Below, one piece after another: positions 59,751-64,000 of a stretch of 64,000 nucleotides of DNA. Each line of letters begins with the position of its first letter. Within the stretch, counting starts at the first letter, position 1. The position numbers and the translations under genes were made by a program. The DNA is from Garcia nutans (lineage: Eukaryota; Streptophyta; Magnoliopsida; Malpighiales; Euphorbiaceae), in assembly GCA_947685225.1 (NCBI GenBank), contig CANTUV010000053.1, positions 5,813,501-5,877,500 on the forward strand, read 5' to 3'. The notes under the pieces are model-generated. The model saw only the letters and a program-made list of their open reading frames with translations, searched no databases and had not been told where the DNA came from.

Positions 59751-61084
59751 TTACAACATTTGGAAATCTAAATAAATCGATAAAAGTAAATAACCATTCA
59801 TCATAAATAAATCATTCATCAAAGATATTAAACATAAATAGAATGTAAACATCCATCCATGATAAACTAAATAAATCAAGCATTGAACTTAAATAAATCA
59901 ACAAAGCATTGAAAATAAATTAAAGCATATAATAGACTACATAATCAAATATAAAATTAAATAAAGCAAATAAAGATTCAAATTAGGGTTTATGTTTCGA
60001 TTTAAAATTCTTTAATTAATACTTTAGGGTTTTGGAATTTTAGTATTATTTAGGGTTTGTAATTCTTAGCTACTGTAAACTTTAAGGGAATTAAAATGGA
60101 TTAAGGTTTTATGATTTAAGGGATTGATAAGGTTCTTTAATTAACCAAATTAGTGTTTGAAGAGTGAAATTATGAAATTAAGGTTTGGACACTTTAAAAC
60201 ATTTAGACTTATGATTTACGGTTACTGGATCATTATTTTGTATTTAACATATTGAATTTTAATATTTAAATTTATAAGGTTTTAAGATTTTAAAGATTAG
60301 GATATAGAAAAATTAGGGTTTAAGGTTTTAAGGGAATTAGGGTTTAAGAAAACTATGGTTTAGAATAATTTGGTTTGAGGCTACTGTCTTGAATCTAAAG
60401 TTGAATTAGGGTTTAGTGTTTTTGAAGAATATATTTTATTTTAGAATTTGGAGAAATAATTTATAGTTTTATGAAGTTTTATGAAAATAAATAAAACGAT
60501 TTAAGGTTTATAGAAACAAAAAAGATATTTTTTAGGGTTTTTGGAAAGAAAAAGATTCAATTTAGGGTTTTGGAAAATTGGAAGGCAGATTAGGGTTTTA
60601 AGATTTTGAAGAAACAAAAACAACAATTTTAAGATTTTTGAAAAACGAAGAGACGAATTAAAGTTTTTAAGCTTTAGAAAAGGTAAATTAAGGTTCTAGG
60701 GTTTTTTTTTTTGGTTTTAGGGAAACAGAAGGATGATTTTTGAGCTTGAGGGATGAAGCTACTGTAAATTAATGAAACAAATAAAGAAATTCATACCTTC
60801 GTTTGTTGGCTCCACCAAAAATCACTTCTTGGATGAACGAGAACAAAGACAAGTTTTACTGCCTTTGATGGATTGAATTGCTTGTTTGCTCTCTCAAAAA
60901 GTCCGATCGATTTCACTGCCAAAGGTTTCTCTTAAATCTCCAAATTTTTTCCAAATTTCGATCCCCGATTTCCCCCTTTTTGTGTTTTTTAGTCCTTATT
61001 TATAGAAGATTTTTAGTTATTCATAGAATCTAACATTAATTAAGAAAAGGAAACCGAAACCTAATTGTATTTGGTTTCGGAAAA

Positions 61085-61240
61085 ATTTGCATCGAAAAAA
61101 TTTTGCTGGCGAAAAAAAAACTACTGCTAAAAAATTGCGCTAGCAAAAAAGAAACTGCTGGGAAAAAATTACGCTGGCGAAAAAGCTGCCGCATCTGGCG
61201 GTTGCGCGGCAAAAATTGGCCTGCAGGCCATTTCGCCGCA
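61085..61240 (-). repeat. Short GCTGGCGAAAAA-type repeats in S3 U3
   Basis: Four or five irregular units of about 28 bp with GCTGGCGAAAAA, ACTGCTAAAAAA or CGCTAGCAAAAAA cores, upstream of the TATA box. T2 has a different array in the same position. The short open frame here is an artefact. Confidence 0.7.
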
Positions 61241-61431
61241 ACCCTTTTCTGCTACAAAATTTTTCGTTGCCGATTTTTATTTTTATTTATTTGTTTATTA
61301 TTATTATTTTTTATTTTTTATTAATAAAAATTAGATACTAAAGCAAATATTATTTAATTAAGAAAATAAAAGTTATTTTGGACTAATTAAAATATATTTG
61401 ACAGAACTAGGTCAAAAATTAAGGGTCTACA

Positions 61432-61679
61432 GTTGTCATCTTCATCATCATCAGGTTCATCATGGGACTCTATATCTTCTTCATCATAAGTTTGTTGCCT
61501 AGTGTCCCTCTGCCTTGTTGATGTAGCTCCTGATTGTTGGGATTGCTTAACCACCTTAACTTATCCCTCAAATTCATAACATCTAAATTAAACTTCTCAA
61601 ATTAGTTTTGCATAGCCTTCAACAAGAAAACTACATCTTTCATACTCATTTCGCCACCCTTGCCTGCCTCCTCAGACAT
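61432..61679 (-). pseudogene. C2 gag N-terminus
   Basis: Start ATG at 61679 on the minus strand gives MSEEAGKGGEMSMKDVVFLL, one TAA in KAMQN-stop-FEKF, then an acidic stretch (DEED, DEPDDDED) that continues at 59194 after S3. The GTTGT target repeat marks the join. C1 36507-36241 is the counterpart. Confidence 0.82.
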
Positions 61680-62792
61680 GATGTAAAACTACAAGAAAAT
61701 TTTAGAGAAAGGAAAAAAAATCCTCACACTCTCTCTCTTGTGTTTACACTCAATAATATATCACTTCACTCGTGTTTCACTCAAATCAGGCTTTTACCCT
61801 CTTATTTGCTCACCCTCTCTTGCTTTTTCCCTCTCTTGTTCCCTTCTTAAGGTTACACTTCATAATTTAAAATAACTAATCAGGTTAGTCACAAGTAGCA
61901 ATCTATAAAAGTTACAATGAAAAGCCTAAAAAAGAAATGAAAAACACTCAAGTTCTAGATGCATTTTTATAATTGTTGTAATAAAAAAATACATATGAAG
62001 AATTGTATGTTTGTGAATGCAAGTCCTAAGAATAACCAGAGTGTAAAAATCACCCTTATATGCATGGCAGAAGCAAAAGAAATTGAAAACAAGGAAATTA
62101 AACTATGAATGCAATAAAATTGACAAAATAGGAAGCTAAATTAAAGAATTTCAATTTTCCCCAAGTGGGAGTCAAAATAAACCCTAGACCTAGTGATTCA
62201 ACTAACTTACACTAATTAGGAAGGCAAGATATAGTGTAGATATGAAAGGAAATTAATTGAAACAAGGAAACCTAAACAGTTTTGGAAACAGAATCAAAAA
62301 TCCTAAAAATCGAGCAAGAATTTTTAGATGGCCCGTTTGCCCCAAAATGAATGATTTGGGGGCTGTGATAGGTCGTTACAAGTAAACCCTATAACAAATG
62401 TAGGGCTCGAAAATCAGTTTCTAATTTGGTATTGTGCGTTTCGTAACTCTTCCATAGCGAAAAGTTATGGCCTTTTAAAGTTGACCCTTCCACCACTAAA
62501 ATTGACCCTACATTTTTCAACCCTAATTTCAACCCAAAAAGATCTCCTTCAACCCTAGTTTTGTTCTAGCAGCCGCCAAGCTATTTTTTTTGTCTCTTTA
62601 TTTTTTTTTCATTTTTTTCATTTTTTTTTTGTTTCCTTCTTTCCAATTTTTTTTTTGTTTTTTTAAGCTAACAAACTAATAGGCCAAAATCAAATTTTCA
62701 AATAGATTGAAATAAAAAATACAAAATTACAGAATTGATTGAAGTAAAGAAAAGCATATCACATAAAGCATAAAAACAGAGATAGAGCCAAA
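61680..62792 (-). other. C2 5' untranslated leader
   Basis: Collinear with C1 36536-37625; no gene seen. Contains long T-rich runs near 62590-62665. Confidence 0.7.
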
Positions 62793-62804
62793 GTTCTGAT
62801 ACTA
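62793..62804 (-). other. C2 primer-binding site, tRNA-iMet type
   Basis: The minus strand reads TAGTATCAGAAC next to the LTR, two changes from the canonical complement. Confidence 0.6.
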
Positions 62805-62806
62805 AA

Positions 62807-63260
62807 TGATGCGGAACCCCAACATTATAAAGAATCCAAAACCCCAACACACAAATTCAGTATACCAAGAACCCTAGCTGGTTGTTTATCCTACTAAATC
62901 CCTAATTGACATGCAACTAGAAACGTAGATAATTGGACATAATTAAAGAAGAACTAAAAAGAACGCCACAAGTGTTAACTTGATAAGTTGATTCCAATTA
63001 TGCAACAAGAGGAAGAGAACCCTCTCTTGATGAAATTCGGCCAAGCCAAAATAATTGAATAATATCAAAACTAAAAATTTTCATCTTACAACCCTAAATG
63101 AGATATAAATAGCTAAACCCTAATTAGGGTTATTAAGTAGCGTTTGGTTGGCTAATCAAATTTTAACAACCAATAAAGTTCTAATTTAATACAAAACAAA
63201 TAGGTCCCTTACTTTTTAAATAAGCATAACTAGTGGGCCTTAATACATATTAAATAATAT
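62807..63260 (-). repeat. C2 5' LTR, partial
   Basis: Starts TGATGCGG and follows 39823-40275 closely until K3 interrupts. The rest lies right of the window. Confidence 0.87.
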
Positions 63261-64000
63261 TGTAATATCCCAAAATGTAAGATAAAATATTAAAAGTTGA
63301 AAATTAATTAAAGGATTTAAAAGTGTATATATTTAATTAAGTGAAAAGAAAGGAAAAAGGAAAGTGTGTATATGTTGTATATATGTAGATATAAAAACAT
63401 ATACAAGTCAACATTTTATAAGGTCAAAAGATATTTTTATTATTAAATAGATATTTATTAGTGATAGTGGAAGATGACATATTTGGGATTAGTATTATAT
63501 TAATATAATTGCTTGGTGGAGATTAAAAGAGGGATTTGTGTGGATTATAGAGGAGTTGATTTTCTTCTTCTTCTTTCTTCTCCAAGAGGGCCGGCCACCA
63601 TCTTCATCCAAAGGAAAAGAGGTTTTGTTTCTTTCTAACTCAAGCAATTGAAGGATTTCAAGTGATTAAGTTGGAGTTTTAAGGATTTTACTTCATATTT
63701 GGTAAGTTTTCAACTTGTTTCTTTGACTTCCTTTGAGTTTGTGTATTTGAGTTTGTTGGATTGTTTGGTGTAGTAGTGGTTATGGATGATTTTGGTATGT
63801 TGGAAGTTCTTTTGTCTAGTTTGCAATGATTTTAGGTTGGATTGAAGAAAAGGTTAAGTTTTGTGAAAAAAAAATAAATAAGAGTTGTGGATTGTGTAAG
63901 TTCTGATTTGTGAAATATGGTTATGATTGTGTATTGTTGATTGTGTTTGAGTTATTTTGATGTTTACAAGTATCATGTGGTATAATAATGGTTTTGATTG
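63261..64000 (+). mobile_element. K3: Tekay/Del-like LTR, right end beyond the window
   Basis: Begins TGTAATATCCC and parallels S2 from 43536. Contains a CT-rich leader (63560-63600) and a GTAAGT splice-donor-like site (63702-63707). Inserted in the C2 5' LTR; the left flank is AATAT. Solo LTR or full element cannot be told. Confidence 0.8.

Larger units (their letters stand above)
59195..61431 (-). mobile_element. S3: Tat/Ogre-like solo LTR
   Basis: 2237 bp with TGTGAGCGG and GGGTCTACA ends and exact GTTGT duplications (59190-59194 and 61432-61436), inserted in C2 gag. Minus orientation. U5 and leader parts match T1/T2, but U3 (61080-61400) is like T1 and unlike T2. It carries TATA (60997-61004), leader hairpin (60844-60867), teloboxes (59985-60720) and the triple hairpin module (59585-59750). 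Confidence 0.92.
39823..63260 (-). mobile_element. C2: CRM/Reina-like Gag-Pol LTR retrotransposon, split by five insertions
   Basis: Surviving segments, right to left: 5' LTR part (62807-63260), PBS, leader and gag start (61432-62806), rest of gag and the start of protease (58120-59194), rest of protease (47343-47639), linker, RT, RNase H, IN (40516-43535), and 3' LTR (39823-40515). The interruptions are K3, S3, T2 and S2, and removing each rejoins the C1-like sequence. The left flank is TCACG; the same five bases should follow the off-window end of the 5' LTR. With an iMet-type PBS, no visible chromodomain, and a pol frame running into the 3' LTR, I place it near CRM. Confidence 0.88.

Noticed and set aside
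61103..61324. Lys-rich 73-residue frame
   Set aside because: Lies in the S3 U3 short repeats, with no homolog in related LTRs.

Overview
This is nuclear DNA of a flowering plant, most likely a eudicot. The species cannot be told from the sequence. It is AT-rich heterochromatic DNA made almost entirely of nested LTR retrotransposons of the Ty3/gypsy superfamily. I found no intact host gene, tRNA, rRNA or CRISPR array. Every recognisable coding region is a retrotransposon gag or pol relic, apart from one unexplained coiled-coil/acidic coding fragment at 38341-38695. The element names below (T, L, C, K, S) are mine.

Layout, left half. T1 (minus strand, from before base 1 to 16793) is a Tat/Ogre-like element that codes only for Gag. 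L1 (3547-13506, minus) lies inside it: a LARD-like element with 3.1 kb LTRs around 3.6 kb of non-coding DNA. T1 itself sits in the integrase of C1, a CRM/Reina-like Gag-Pol element on the minus strand. C1 survives as 16794-18343 (integrase and RNase H), 23783-24526 (reverse transcriptase) and 34564-38327 (protease, Gag, PBS, 5' LTR). C1 was also split by K1 (18344-23782, minus, a Tekay/Del-like gag-only element) and K2 (24527-34563, plus, a tandemly rearranged LTR element with no coding region). K2 carries a CRM/Reina-like solo LTR, S1 (28132-29041).

Middle. Bases 38328-39822 hold the coiled-coil fragment that C1 interrupted, an older diverged Tat-type gag remnant on the minus strand, and an unidentified repetitive stretch.

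Right half. C2 (39823 to past 63260, minus) is a second CRM/Reina-like element, split by S2 (43536-47342, a solo LTR with an internal 1.3 kb duplication), T2 (47640-58119, plus, a complete two-LTR sister of T1), S3 (59195-61431, a Tat-like solo LTR) and K3 (63261 to the window end, inserted in the C2 5' LTR). Five-base target-site duplications, exact or with one substitution, support seven of these insertions, so the order of events can be read.

The most interesting signals are structural. The T-family LTRs carry three tandem copies of one bipartite hairpin whose two stems change in compensating ways between repeats and between LTR copies. There are further conserved hairpins in the putative transcribed leader. 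The T-family 3' region has a 43-44 bp tandem array built from two 4-bp-stem mini-hairpins with compensatory changes. The K-type LTRs carry their own palindromic minisatellite. Both T1 and T2 lack pol at the same point, so the gag-only architecture was inherited. All pairings and identities were read by eye.
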